Shown here one piece after another: positions 49,051 to 59,935 of a stretch of 64,000 nt of DNA (position 1 is the stretch's first letter; each line of letters starts with the position of its first letter). The position numbers and the translations under genes are program-made. Source of the stretch: Halichondria panicea. Lineage: Eukaryota > Porifera > Demospongiae > Suberitida > Halichondriidae. The DNA is taken from positions 1,699,501 to 1,763,500 of the forward strand of contig NC_087377.1 in assembly GCF_963675165.1 (NCBI RefSeq). The letters run 5' to 3'. The notes beneath the pieces were generated by a model. The model saw only the letters and a list, made by a program, of their open reading frames with translations. It searched no databases and had not been told where the DNA came from.

Positions 49051-49530
49051 CTGTGAGGGAATTGGAGGAATCACATAAACTAAATCAAGTACATGCTTCC
49101 GTACTATTGTACTACAAACACCTAGTGATAGCTGGTTCAGTCTTGTATACGATGTGAGTGCATAAAAACAGCTGCTATAATTATATACTAAACAGGGCTT
49201 CACCTATATAGCCTTACGCAGCTCAGTATAATCATACAGAATGATATAGGTCTGCATACATGAAGTAGTATAGTGGTAGCTTAATCCTGTACACTTGTAT
49301 TGTTTTTATTATTTAATCTGAGCAGTATTCTCAGGAGGCAAACATTTACGAAACGAAACCAATGCACACGAGAAAAAATAATAGACCATGAGTAATTTTA
49401 TAGACCACTATAGACCATGCACCAGAGAACAAGTGTATAATTTTGATTTATGACAACCCTAGTGGGACCAGCACTGCATGCACACACACAACACTGAGTA
49501 TTAACTATAATAACATGGAGGGAGACTAAC

Positions 49531-49596
49531 CTGGTTTGAGCATCTTGTGCTGCAACAATTTGTACATAGTCCTTTTTTACATCTGCAGCATACCAT
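49531..49596 (-). CDS. Compact intact CXC-like exon
   Basis: ATG then VCCRCKKGLCTNCCSTRCSNQ... in 22 codons before a GTTAGT donor. It has eight cysteines in a compact CxC/CxxC arrangement and no frameshift, unlike most copies. It is preceded by CACCTCACATCAGC, also found upstream of the plus-strand copy at 52617. Confidence 0.5.
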
Positions 49597-49838
49597 GCTG
49601 ATGTGAGGTGTACGTATATATCAGTTTTCTGATGTGAGGTGAGGCAGTTGAAGATAGTCGAGTCCACTCCGTTTTAGTTGCTGATTGTTCAGCACCAGCA
49701 CTGCCCGCTCTTTTATAGCGATTATGAGCGGAAGTGTGCCCCCTTCCTTTTCTCCCTCCTGGTAAGACCAGACTCTGTACAAGAGAGAAGTATAGCATAA
49801 GTTAAGTTGTCGAACCACCACCCTTAATAATGACTCAC

Positions 49839-49930
49839 GCTGGTGCCGCCAAAACAACGGAGGGCTCCCTGATAACCCCTTTGGTGGTACGCGCAGGGAG
49901 GCCTCCCAAATAAATTTCTCTGGATGCCGT
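49839..49930 (-). pseudogene. RRM first-half exon with 1-nt deletion
   Basis: Acceptor CCTCACAG, then REIYLGGLPARTTKGVIRE. A missing G (GAGCCCTC for GAGGCCCTC) shifts the frame before the usual CFGGTS end; the GTGAGT donor is intact. A downstream exon piece near 49773-49738 reads SLVLPGGRKGRG, equivalent to the second-strand exon of the 59-kb gene. Confidence 0.5.
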
Positions 49931-50608
49931 CTGTGAGGGGGTGAAGGAACCAGTTATACAGTAGTAATAATTATGCATATATACACACAATTCGCCAAAT
50001 TAACGGAGCCTCGGCTGTCAATTCCTTCGGCCCTATTGATCTGATATGCACAATGCACATTGGCTATCAAGTATTTGACATAATACGGAACACTACATGC
50101 ATTCTATACATGGCCTCACGGTTTTTGGGGTGGCTGACGAAGAGGCTGCACCTGGTGGGGTTGGAATCAAAGGTGTCAACTCTATCTGAAATCCATCAAT
50201 CTGAAGACAGTTAGCTCTGCAGGCCTCCTAAATAAATGGATGTCGTCTGTAAGGGAGGAATCAGTGACACAGACTTAAGTGTATTTACAAGAAGTGTGCT
50301 TGTGCATGAATTACAATCGGCATGGATACAATTGTGAATGCGCATAAATTATAGATCTAAATTGATTAGTTCTCTCTATAGATTTCTGTGTTAGAGTAGT
50401 AGTGTCGTTGTTGGCAGTTATACACAACTTCAATGCATCTTGTCGACCTATATATCTTCACAAATACAAACTAACGGAGCCCCCATATTTCTAGGCTATA
50501 GAGATGACTTATCAACCTGCACTATGTAGGTTGATAGACGTACTAAAAAACTCGAGCACTCGACAAGCACTGCACACACACACACACACAACACCGAGTG
50601 AATTAACT

Positions 50609-50800
50609 ACCGTATAGCGGGTAAGTTTCGTGGGGTAAAAAATTCGTTCAACTCCAAAAACGGTGAGTAAATATTTCGTTTAGTCTCGTTGCCTGCACTG
50701 CATTCCGGTAAGCCACGCCTACGTTAAACTTTTGTGGAGGTCAGCCTGCCAACGAAAATAATGAATATTTACCCCACGAACATTACCCGCTATACGGTAT
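50609..50800. mobile_element. MITE of the GTATAGCGGGTAA family (copy 2)
   Basis: Left end TACCGTATAGCGGGTAAG; right end CATTACCCGCTATACGGTA. About 190 bp, with internal homology to the copy at 22443-22642. Confidence 0.7.
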
Positions 50801-50822
50801 AACAACATGGATAGAGACTAAC

Positions 50823-50937
50823 CTTATTTGTGCACCTGTAGCTCTGATGCAGTTGCTGCCGGTTCTACCTGCCTGGGCACACACACACAGCTGTTGCACG
50901 ACCCAGTCGTGTACTTGCAGCTGCATTTAGATGCCAT
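50823..50937 (-). pseudogene. CXC-like exon, frameshifted (minus strand)
   Basis: ATG then ASKCSCKYTTGSCNSCVCV. After CVC the conserved SNC and CTNK parts occur in other frames, up to the GTTAGT donor. It sits at the centre of symmetry (about 51 kb) between minus-strand units to the left and plus-strand units to the right. Confidence 0.45.
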
Positions 50938-51318
50938 GGGCCTGGTGTGTTGCGGCAGAGCTAGACGACGTTGAGGAGGTGAGATTTGGGGGGAAATCGA
51001 TGTGGCAGATGCTGAGAGCTGGGATGGATATATATGGAGATGGCAGACTTAATTATTTTTGCAAATGCACCAGAAAACAATAAAATCCAGTATTATGTTA
51101 GTTGCATTCAAATGTTTGTTAGCCATGCAATGTGTGTTGCAAGCGTTTTGTGGTCAGGTCAATATATATATAGGGCTGAAGGAATTGACAGCCGAGGCTC
51201 CATTAATTTTGGGAATCGTGTGTATACTATAATTATAGGCTAATAATTATGAGCTGAATATATATCATTGACTCAACTATATAGAGTTCATGTCACTAGT
51301 TCCTCTATACTCCCTCAC

Positions 51319-51500
51319 AGATTCAATCAAAGAAGGTGCACCTATAGCTGGCCTACATGTAGGTTCAACCGAAGGGGATATCAGCCAGGCCCTCCGCAGG
51401 TTTCGCCTTCGCTACTTTTAAAGCTCAAAAATCGGCCCAAGAGGCAATAAAAAGAAGTTTTGTTGCCATTAATGGGAAAATGTTGCAATTCAGAAAATAA
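51319..51500 (+). pseudogene. Degenerate fused RRM copy
   Basis: After CCCTCACAG the first-half text is interrupted by stops (KKVHL, stop, LAYM) and joins directly to the second half GFAFATFKAQKSAQEAIKRS then VAINGKMLQF. The intron and middle exon are missing. The flanking sequence at 51170-51230 is the inverted counterpart of 47090-47150 and 49990-50045. Confidence 0.55.
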
Positions 51501-52035
51501 AAAAGTAACTGATATTAATGTTCGTCTGTGCATGTTGTCTATAATACTATAATTATAATTATTATGATGCCAAGCTAAATCACTCAAAATGCATGCATGT
51601 TGTATGCAATATAATTATATATTACAGAACCTTTTACAAGAAAACAATCACCCGCTATGTGGCAGATAGTGGTTGATACTTGAGGGTGCTGACATTCACA
51701 CTATAATTGGTACTATAATAATATACTGATCCAAGTTTCCATTCTCAACTGCTGATCCAATTTATCTTTGTTCTTCACTGAATCTATTGCTCATTGTTAC
51801 TGATGGCTGGTCGAGGTATTCTGCCACGCCACTATGTCTGCCTAGGAAGCAGTTTAAAATAGCTTAATTATGAATGTACAATATCGGCAATGCTAACGCT
51901 GATGGCATGTAATAATTATTTCAATGTACTTGATGTGTTATTTCTGGATATCAAGATCAGAATTCCAACATGGCAAAGACATCTCTTTGTTCCATGTAAG
52001 TATTTATTAAATTAAATAGATGTTAAAACGACTGG

Positions 52036-52407
52036 TGATCGATATCCACTGACAAAGCTGTACAAAAAAAATTATTATTAAAGGCAAAAATGTCAAGAGG
52101 AGAAGAGGAACGGAGGACTACAACTATCACTAATTCCCCGTTGCCACTTTATGCAATGAAAGGGCCCGAGATGGCTATTAAGAAAAACACACTGCAAAGG
52201 GCAATGCTCGGGAGGACACTGTACCACTTAACCCCTGAGCATATGCGAACGCCTCTGCAGAAGGCAACAAGGAGAAGACTGGACCACTCTCAGTCGAAGA
52301 TGCTCACCAATCTTCCTCGACCAACCCAGCCACAGTCTCCACCCCAGCCACAGCTAACCCAGCAGCGAACCTATAGCCACAGTCTCCCCCCCCCCCGGAA
52401 ACCGTGA
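52036..52407 (+). CDS. Candidate RRM end plus Pro-rich tail
   Basis: A frame with KIIIKGKNVKRRRG resembles the RRM last strand and basic extension. An overlapping frame from ATG 52090 runs 105 codons, ending PTQPQSPPQPQLTQQ...SLPPPRKP with TGA, like the minus-strand tail at 47256. Which frame is used is uncertain; a frameshift between them is likely. Confidence 0.35.
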
Positions 52408-52616
52408 GGGCCATGATGTAGGGTTGAATTGACAGCCGAGGCTCCATTAATTTTGGGAATCGTGTGTATACTACTATAATTATAGGCTAATAATTATGAG
52501 CTGCATATAATTATATCATTGACTCAACTATATAGAGCAACTAAAACCGAGTGGACTCGACTAGACTATCTTCAACTGCCTCACATCAAAACTGCAACTA
52601 TACACCTCACATCAGC

Positions 52617-52735
52617 ATGTCGTGCTGCAGATGCAAAATAGGAATATGTAGCGGGTGTGTGTGTGCCCAGGGGGGCACACCCACTCAAGAGGCAATAAAA
52701 AATTTTTCGTTGCAAAAAAAGGAAGTTAATGTGCA
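52617..52735 (+). pseudogene. CXC-like start fused to RRM second half
   Basis: MSCCRCKIGICSGCVCAQGG then directly TQEAIKNFSLQKKEVN: the middle of the unit is deleted. Two copies of the unit's terminal intron text (GATGTGCTGGCACCA...CACAGGTTGAAAT type) follow by 52830. Confidence 0.5.
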
Positions 52736-52913
52736 TGCATGCATGTTCCTGTTATGTGATGTGCTGGCACCACATGCATACACTTCACATCATGTGCTGG
52801 CATCACATGCATACACTTCATCCACAGGTTGAAATTCAAGAAGTAACAGTACTGTTATTATGATGCCAAGCCAAATCACTCAAAATGCTTGTGCTGTCTC
52901 CAGGGTTCACCTT

Positions 52914-52978
52914 CGCCACTAAGAATCGGCCAATGAGGCAGTGAAGAAAAAATTTGTTTCAGTTAAAGGAAAAAATGT
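52914..52978 (+). pseudogene. RRM second-half exon, frameshifted
   Basis: After TGTCTCCAG the text FTFAT and, in another frame, NEAVKKKFVSVKGKN are read before a GTAAGT donor. The GKN end is in phase 0, supporting the ancestral phase of the last RRM intron. Confidence 0.45.
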
Positions 52979-53040
52979 AAGTTAATGTGCATGTCACTGC
53001 ATCATCTCAGCTCGCATGGTATCTATAAATAGCTATTAAA

Positions 53041-53144
53041 TGCTGTAGATGTAGCACAGGAGCATGCCACAGATGTGTGTGTCCATGCATGGCAGACCTT
53101 GCAGCAATTGTATCCCTGGAACAAGCTCGAGGTGCACCAACAAG
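53041..53144 (+). pseudogene. CXC-like exon, 1-nt deletion
   Basis: CCRCSTGACHRCVC, then in another frame MHGRPCSNCIPGTSSRCTNK to the donor. A missing G after CVC explains the shift. No in-frame ATG. Confidence 0.5.
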
Positions 53145-53288
53145 GTTATAGTCTCTATATATATATATATATATATTCATGTTGTTATAGTTATGGCAGC
53201 ATCCAAACAATCTATTTACGAGGCCTCCCTACTGACAACAAAGAATTGAGACTCTCAGCTCCACTGCTCTGGTTCGACTAGCGTGACC

Positions 53289-53458
53289 ATGTCGGCATGC
53301 TGCTGCAGATGCACAAAAGGATCTTGCCAAAGTTGTGTGTGTGCCCAGTTCCGTGACCATGTCGGCATCATGCTGCAGATGCACGAAAGGATCCTGTCAG
53401 AGTTGTGTGTGTGCCCAGGCCGTGTACAAAATGCTTCAGCACCAGCTGTACTAACCAG
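53289..53458 (+). pseudogene. CXC-like exon with internal duplication
   Basis: ATG then SACCCRCTKGSCQSCVCAQ. The DNA encoding this start is repeated 55 bp later in another frame (TGACCATGTCGGCAT twice). The C-terminal half PCTKCFSTSCTNQ before the GTTAGT donor is in yet another frame. Confidence 0.5.
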
Positions 53459-53936
53459 GTTAGTCTCTATGATATCAAACAAAATTTGGTTTTAATCAAA
53501 GGTGCATGTTCCTGTTATGTGATGTGCTGGCACCATGCATGCACTTTGTCCACACGTGGAAATTAAAAAAAAGAGTAGTGACTGTATGTACTTGTGTTGG
53601 TTAATTGTATTTCTGTGCGAGGACAAAACAATGGTACCTGCAGTTGTGAAGCCACAATGAGGATCCAGAGGTTTTGTACAGTATAATTATGCCTCGGTGA
53701 TCTCCAAATTAATGATAAATAATTAAGCTAGTGTTTTAAATTTTAGGACAACAATGCTAAAAAGCAGTACAAGTACGGTGGCCAAAATAGCATCAAACGG
53801 AGGCCCTACATGAAGATGTCTATTATAAGAAAACCTCTCTGGTCTCTTGCGGCTATTCACAAAGTTATGCCAGTGGGTATACTATGTACTATGTGCTCAT
53901 CATTCTCAGGCATGCACCGAGAAGAAGTGTTTTGGG

Positions 53937-54300
53937 AGGTCTACCTCATGGGTGCACAGAAAAATAAAGAGAGAAGAGTGTTTGTCTCTGGTCTCCCCCC
54001 ACATACGTCGAGGGACTCTGTGGCGGAGGCCCTGAAGATGTCTAATAATAACAAAGTTATGCCAGTGGGTATAATTATGTGCTCATCATTCACAGGCATG
54101 AATGCACTAACTGGTGTTCTCTGTTCTCTGACCCCCCACTCCCTCACAGACAACTGGCACAGCTCCAGGAACACCTCCGACAGCACCTGCAGTCGTCACT
54201 GTTAATGTTGTCCTCTCTGGTATAGAAAGGAAGGAAGAGGGTTCCGGTTCGCCTTTGCAACTTTTTTTTTAGTAAAAAAGCGGCCGAAATGGCAATAAAG
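53937..54300 (+). pseudogene. RRM copy, both halves partly readable
   Basis: ERRVFVSGLPPHTSRDSVAE then ALK, followed by a short tandem duplicate (AAGTTATGCCAGTGGGTATA at about 53861 and 54054). A second half (FAFATFFFSKKAAEMAIKTA) is seen near 54245-54300. The two are not joined by clear exons. Confidence 0.4.
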
Positions 54301-54563
54301 ACCGCATGTTTTCATGAGGCTTGCCACAGATTTGATGCGTATTATGAATCGATTTTCCAAGCCAAAATGCTCTAGCGTTATAATTATAAATTAAAAAAGG
54401 TTGTAAAAATGATGTTATAATTGCAGTCCAACAAATATCGGCTTGTAGAAATCATATGCTCTAGACGGACTAAAGCGGACGTCATGAGAACGGTATATGC
54501 TTTGTGCTCTGCCTTGGTACATGTTCACTGCATGTGTATATAGAATTTCTCGTTAGGTCACAG

Positions 54564-54636
54564 GTGTGTGTGTGCCTTGGGAGGTGGAACCTGTAGCAAT
54601 TGCCTCCCTGAAACGGGATCCATGTGCACCAACAAG
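54564..54636 (+). CDS. CXC-like exon, open but 5'-truncated
   Basis: CVCALGGGTCSNCLPETGSM then CTNK in one open frame, showing the full second half of the motif. The donor is GCTAGT rather than the GTTAGT found in other copies. Upstream CCRC residues are missing; an acceptor-like GTCACAG precedes it. Confidence 0.45.
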
Positions 54637-54694
54637 GCTAGTCTCTATCCAAGCTCATCCCTCAGCACCGGCCATATCCATGCATGGCATCTAG

Positions 54695-54866
54695 ATCTGC
54701 TAGTTGCTGCAGATGCAAAACTGGGTCCTGCAGCAGCGGGTGTGTGTGAAGTGATCATCCAGCCCAGGGGTTTGCCTTTGTTGCGTTTGTGAATAAAGCA
54801 GCAGCAGAGAAGGCTATTGAAGCGAAAAATATTATAATTAAAGGGAAAAGAGTAATAGTTGTGTGA
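54695..54866 (+). pseudogene. CXC-like start followed by RRM second half
   Basis: ASCCRCKTGSCSSGCV ends at a TGA. Then the frame GFAFVAFVNKAAAEKAIEAK, NIIIKGKRVIVV opens, with RNP1-like FAFVAF, and ends TGA. The CXC piece and the RRM piece are in different units or joined by deletion. Confidence 0.5.
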
Positions 54867-55124
54867 ATGTTTATAATGGCACCACATGCACACTTTGTCC
54901 ACAGGTGGTAATCCAGAAGTAACAGTATACTATGATATACCAAGCCAAATCACTCTAAGTTATTGAATTATGTATATACATTACTGAAGTATCAACCACT
55001 ATCTGCATGAACACGAACACGAACACAAGCATTTTATGTGGTCCCTCCATTTGGTAGGGAAAGCCATGAACATTTTCAAAAGACGATGGTATAGAAATAT
55101 ATATATATACTATTATAATTACTC

Positions 55125-55742
55125 TCGCAACCGAGAAGAAGTGTTTTTGGACGGCTTGCCCCTTGGATGCACCATTAACACTGTGAAGGTGGCCCTCCAA
55201 TGCTGTGAAACAATCCATGTAAGTTATAATCCCATCGCCTGGGTTCGGGTTTGCTACCATAAAAACAGTCGCAGAAGCTGAGAAGGCTATAGAAGCCAAA
55301 AGTATTATAATAAAAGAAAAAAGAGAAATAGTTGTGTGAATGCATGTTATATGATGTGTTGGAACCATGCACATACTTTGTCCACATGCATTGACTCGAC
55401 TGAGTGTTGATGTTACTGGTTCCTTTACTCACAAAAAAGTGCATTTGGGCTGCAGGGACAATCAAAGATGACATCAGTGCTTTGGCCCCACTAGCGTGAG
55501 TCATTATAAGCTAGGGTATAAATTTAAAAAATGATGTAAGTTTAATGTGCATGTTCCTGTTTTGTGCTGGCACACACTTTGTCACAGGTGAAACTCCAGA
55601 AAAGAGTAGTATGTTATATAGAAACAGAGCATAATATTATATTCATATATCCATGGGTTCGGGTTTGCAACCCTAAAAACAGCTGCAGAAGCTGAGAAGG
55701 CTATAGCGGCCAAAGCTGTTGTAATCAAAGAAAAAAGAGTAA
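55125..55742 (+). pseudogene. RRM unit (first half, two second halves)
   Basis: REEVFLDGLPLGCTINTVKV then ALQCCETIH to a GTAAGT donor. The second half FGFATIKTVAEAEKAIEAKS follows (55245-55339, TGA). A further second-half copy FGFATLKTAAEAEKAIAAKA lies at about 55660-55735. Segments 55523-55640 and 55820-55935 are near-identical direct repeats. Confidence 0.5.
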
Positions 55743-55969
55743 GTTTTAATAGTTGGCACCACATTCGCCACATTCGCAAAAGTGTCAGCTGACAATGACG
55801 TATACAGGGGAAAAATAATTTAAAAAATGATGTAAATTAATGTGCATGTTCCTGGCACACACTTTGTCACAGGTGAAACTCCAGAAAAGAGTAGTATGTT
55901 ATATAGAAACAGAGCATAATAATTATTATATGCATATATGTATATAGATTGTGCTCATCCCAGCCCAGG

Positions 55970-56130
55970 GGTAATTCGCCTTTGCCACCCTAAAAAGCAA
56001 AGCCACGGCTGAGAAGGCTATTGAAGCCAAAACTATTTTAATTAGTTTGGATTCGTTACTTTCAAACAAAAGCAGCAGCAGAGAAGGCTATTGAGGCTAA
56101 AAGCATTATAATTAAAGAAAAATAGTTAAG
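55970..56130 (+). pseudogene. Two tandem RRM second halves
   Basis: FAFATLKSKATAEKAIEAKT and, 70 bp on, TKAAAEKAIEAKSIIIKEK then stop. Both end like the 54.8- and 55.3-kb copies, showing local tandem duplication of this exon. Confidence 0.5.
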
Positions 56131-56273
56131 TTTTAATATAGTTGTGTGATGTGCTGGCATGTACGCACTTTGTTCACAGATTGAAATCAGAGTAACAACT
56201 TCACGTGTAGTATTATTATTAGTTAATTAATCATTATAAAAAGGGCCACATCTTCTCTAGTGCTCTCTCCGGC

Positions 56274-56339
56274 ATGGCATCAGTAAACTGCTGCAGGTGC
56301 ACGACTGGGAGCTGCAGCGGATGTGTGCCTAACAAATGA
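56274..56339 (+). CDS. Short CXC-like open frame
   Basis: ATG, then ASVNCCRCTTGSCSGCVPNK and TGA: 21 residues keeping the first five cysteines. The stop replaces the CxC...CTNK half. A truncated copy, or possibly a very short peptide. Confidence 0.35.
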   Translation: MASVNCCRCTTGSCSGCVPNK

Positions 56340-56435
56340 GTTGTGTATAACTGCCAACAACGACACAATCTGAAAACAGCACCGGCCTCTAGATCTATCC
56401 TCTATCAGCTAGCTTCTAGATGGTTTCCAATTAAC

Positions 56436-56690
56436 AAAGTTTTGCAGATGCATAACTGGCACATGCCTCAACTGTGTATGTGCCCGGGGAGGTAGGCCAT
56501 GCAACAATTTCCTTCCTGGAGCCCGTGGCAATTGCACCAATAAGGTTAGTCTATCCATAATGTGATAGTTATAGCTGCATTTAAAAATAATACAAATGTA
56601 CATAGGAGGCCTCCCTATTAGTACCACAACAGGGATATCAGGAATGTTTTGCACCCACCAGTGCGAGTCAAAAATCTGGCAAAAAAGCAA
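56436..56690 (+). pseudogene. CXC-like exon followed by RRM first half
   Basis: 56436-56544 reads FCRCITGTCLNCVCARGGRP, CNNFLPGARGNCTNK in one open frame to a GTTAGT donor: the best full-length CXC copy, with one Cys changed to Phe. About 50 bp on, YIGGLPISTTTGISGMF begins an RRM first half that soon meets stops. This adjacency shows that CXC and RRM exons belong to one unit. Confidence 0.55.
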
Positions 56691-56801
56691 CAAATAAAAA
56701 AAATATGTTTACAATGACGGAAGTTATGATGTGCTGACCGTGCACACTTGTCCACAGGTACGTGGAAATTAAAGTATAAGAATCAATTATGTATTATCCA
56801 G

Positions 56802-57063
56802 ACAGTCTCGATCCCAGAAGTGTCGTCGATATCCTCTAATCAAGAAACGACTAGTCGATGAAATAATCAAAGATGACGTGAGTTCGGGTTGATTCATTTA
56901 TGCAATCCTCAGTAATCCTATTCAGGACTTCAAGCAGCAGCTACGGTTGAAAATGGGTGATAACTTCCCAAGCTGTTTACAACGTGCTGTTGTCGCACCT
57001 TCCTTGTCTATTGAAACAAGAACAAGGCATTTGGATAAAGAAAAATGTTACCTACGTTGCCCT
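56802..57063 (+). CDS. Unrecognised two-exon coding segment
   Basis: 56802-56877 (QSRSQKCRRYPLIKKRLVDE, IIKDD) and 56926-57063 (DFKQQLRLKMGDNFPSCLQR, ending DKEKCYLRCP) have clean acceptors and GTGAGT donors and join in phase 0. The basic, Cys-bearing composition suggests a nucleic-acid-binding or transposon-derived protein, but no family is recognised. Flanking exons were not found. Confidence 0.45.
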
Positions 57064-58384
57064 GTGAGTTTGAGAATACAACCGATAATTAGGAGAGTGG
57101 GTTATTGCTTACAATAAAATAATAGCATAATTTATGATGTTTGGATGATGTAATAAAGAACTCTGAAAACCGCTGTATGGTTAGACGGAAGTATGGTGGG
57201 CGTCATGCAGTCAGACTTGCGTAACGATGACGCATATAGTACCTCCGTCATCCTGGGTCATGAGGTTAAAGGTTATCCTCCTGGGCGGCAGATTATTTAT
57301 GCTCAAAGGTGATGGATACACTCTTAAAGAAAATGTAAATACATCATCATCAATCAAGAGAAATCAGTGGCTAACTGATTTCGCAAAATCTGGCCTGCTA
57401 TTAACTTTATAATATCTGGTTGAGGATGTCTTTACAATATCTGGTTGATGATGTCTCCCTCAAACGATCAGCTATGGCCCTTGCTCGCATTTTCATTGTA
57501 TATGATGCACAATGTGACATATCACACACATGCACAGAGTATGTCACTAGTGAGGTCTCAATAAGTTTCAATATTTTCTAGTTAATTAGCTATTAGCCAA
57601 CACGGACGTTTAACAGAAATGTAAGAAATTGAAATCTGATTCCCTTAATATGACATCATTTTGTGGGGCGGATTATATGTCAATGTGGTTTCGATACACA
57701 TAAATTGCATATGTAGCTTTTCAAAAAATAAATGCTCAATTTGAAATTTGACAAGAGAGTTTCAATGTCAATGATTATAAATTATCAAGTTATTACAATT
57801 ATTGTAGAAGAATTTTTGTTTCATTGTACAGATAAACGACAACCACAACAAACATACAGCAACAACAATCAAGACCAACACCAAACCTTAACTTTGCATC
57901 TGGACCACCAATAAAACCAATAAATCACTTGAACTTTGTATTCTCGACAGTTATTATCCCTCAAAGGATACGCACATTACTATATAGTTCATCATTATCT
58001 CTGATAAATTAATTGACAACTAATCGCAAGTCTGTTCTTTATTGAAGCTCACTCTCTCTCTCTCTCTCTCTCTCAGTTCTCTGATTCGCAAGGTTTCAAT
58101 TATTTGCAAGTTATTTCTCAGAGCCAGAGTGAACAGAAGAATGAATGGATGATGGAGTGCGTGTATAAGTTAGTGACAGTACAAATTGTCACTGACATTC
58201 CTTTTTTACTGTTCATCGTAATTATTCAGATATTCTATGATCCAAGTTCTCAACTGAGCGAAGTTCAACTCCATGTGGCAAAAACATTTGAACCGGAAAG
58301 GGTTTTATTAAACATAATTATTGTGACACACAACGAAGAAAATGTGGAACCCATAAGTCTGCTCTTGTTAACTATGGCACTTAT
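57064..58384. other. No gene recognised
   Basis: A+T-rich with a (CT)n tract at 58048-58076. Open frames at 57227-57412, 57732-57914 and 58104-58430 have no domain or splice support. Confidence 0.5.
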
Positions 58385-59250
58385 ATGTACACGTCTATTA
58401 TCGTTACGTGCAGACATTGGATATGAGTAAACGAGCTGGAGAGTGCGACTATTAGCGACATTCGATGATACGTGTCTAAATTATATAATGCAAACATTCA
58501 TTTACGTGGTATATTCGTTTTGTGCAGATCTTCACAAAAAGATGGTTGTTGCGGTGCTCGCTCAAAGCGCCGCCAACCAAACGCGAAACTGTACTGCCTC
58601 CAGTGTTACATGCAGGCGACAGGAAGTGTCAGCGTAAGTATAACATATAAATAAACATAAACTGTCACGTCTATAGCGCAGCACATCATAAGTTATGTAA
58701 TCTCGACAAAAATCCATGAGTTTGAGTTCTCAACTGCGCTTCAGTGTTTGCCAATATCTATACACTAACACGTTACAATGTACAGATCCTGCCTTCTACT
58801 AGCCGTACATAATTAAGATGCATGTCTGAATCTAGTCTCATGACACACAGCAGAAAGGTTGCGAAGAATAGCAAGAATCAAAATCACTTTGTAACTTATG
58901 TTTACTGAACTAGTATCGTGTCATTTCTGTAAGTATACTTTAATTCAGAATACCGCAATTTGTGGGCTGGGGGCTTTAAAAATTCAATAATAATAACTCC
59001 AAAAACTAGTAAATGCAGTAAAAATGAGAACACAGCTTTATTATACAACGATAAGCACAAAATTGTTCCAGTTTCAAATGGTTGGCTCCAGCCATGACTT
59101 GTAGTCGGATACTTAGATTCTAACACGCTTTGAGGTATAAAATGGAGGACTGTAAACAAAATCGTGGCAGTGGGCAGTGACCTTAAAGAAGGGCTGAAAG
59201 CAGTGGGCAGCGGCCTTTAAGAAGGGCTGAAAGCAGTGGGCATGCATTTG
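58385..59250. repeat. Segmental repeat (second copy of the 37.4-39.1 kb blocks)
   Basis: Contains, in order, the TTATCGTTACGTGCAGACAT block, the TTTGAGTTCTCAACTGCGCT block and the CAAAAACTAGTAAATGCAG block, lacking the ARL3-bearing interval. An exon-like frame at 58529-58631 (KDGCCGARSKRRQPNAK, LYCLQCYMQATGSVS) is open here between an acceptor GTGCAG and a GTAAGT donor. It is Cys-rich and unrecognised. Confidence 0.75.
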
Positions 59251-59340
59251 GGTAATAAACGAGCTGAATATGCATGTCATAATTATATAATTACTCAACT
59301 TATCATGAGTTCAGGTCACTCATTCCTCTATCCCTCACAG

Positions 59341-59778
59341 ACACTATCAAAACAATTATGCAAGGTGTATTTGGGCGGCCTCCCTGCTGCGGTGAGCAAA
59401 GGAGACATCAGGGAGGCCCTCCATTGTTTTGGAGCCACCAGCGTGATTCATTATTAAGGGTGGTGGTTCGACCAATTAACTTGACTGTGCTATACTTTTC
59501 TGTTGTACAGTGTGTGGAAATACCAGGACGACAAGGAGTGACAAGGGGTTAGTACTATGCATCCACTCATATAAAATTGCAATGCATTGCTTGTTGTCTC
59601 CAGGATATGCCTTCGTCACATTTGGTTTGCAAACGTCAGCTGAAAAGGCAATAAAAGCCAAACAAATTGTTATTAACGGGAAAAAATTAATGTAAGTTTT
59701 TACTGTTTTCATGAATGTTGTGTTGATGTGCTGGCACCATGCATGCACTTTGTCAACAGGTTGAAATCAAGAAAGTAG
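59341..59778 (+). CDS. RRM protein, most intact unit of the family (5' incomplete)
   Basis: Exons 59341-59442 (KVYLGGLPAAVSKGDIREAL, HCFGATS), 59511-59547 (CVEIPGRQGVTRG), 59604-59691 (YAFVTFGLQTSAEKAIKAKQ, IVINGKKL) and 59760-59778 (stop). Together these give a full RRM: RNP2 (VYLGGL), strand 2, RNP1 (GYAFVTF), helix 2 and the last strand. Phases 0 and 1 match at the first two introns. The first donor is GTGATT instead of GTGAGT. The last exon is read as LKSRK in the spliced frame; VEIKKVA in another frame matches sister copies, suggesting a small insertion before the last donor. No start codon or CXC exon lies in phase upstream. RNA binding is inferred from the fold. Confidence 0.6.
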
Positions 59779-59844
59779 CATAGAATCAATGTGTATATAA
59801 TTATTAGTCTGTGTAGTCTGTATATTATTCTGTGTATGAATTAA

Positions 59845-59935
59845 CCCTTTCCCCGTTTTAATTAAAACAACAAAATACAGAATTAATGCACATTATTTTA
59901 TCTTTAAAAATCCATATCTCATGAACCATACTGGC
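59845..59935. mobile_element. piggyBac-like element, end fragment (D)
   Basis: TTAA then CCCTTTCCCCGTTTTAATTA, homologous to the left end of copies A and B for about 90 bp, then unrelated sequence. 59936-60334 has no gene. Confidence 0.65.
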
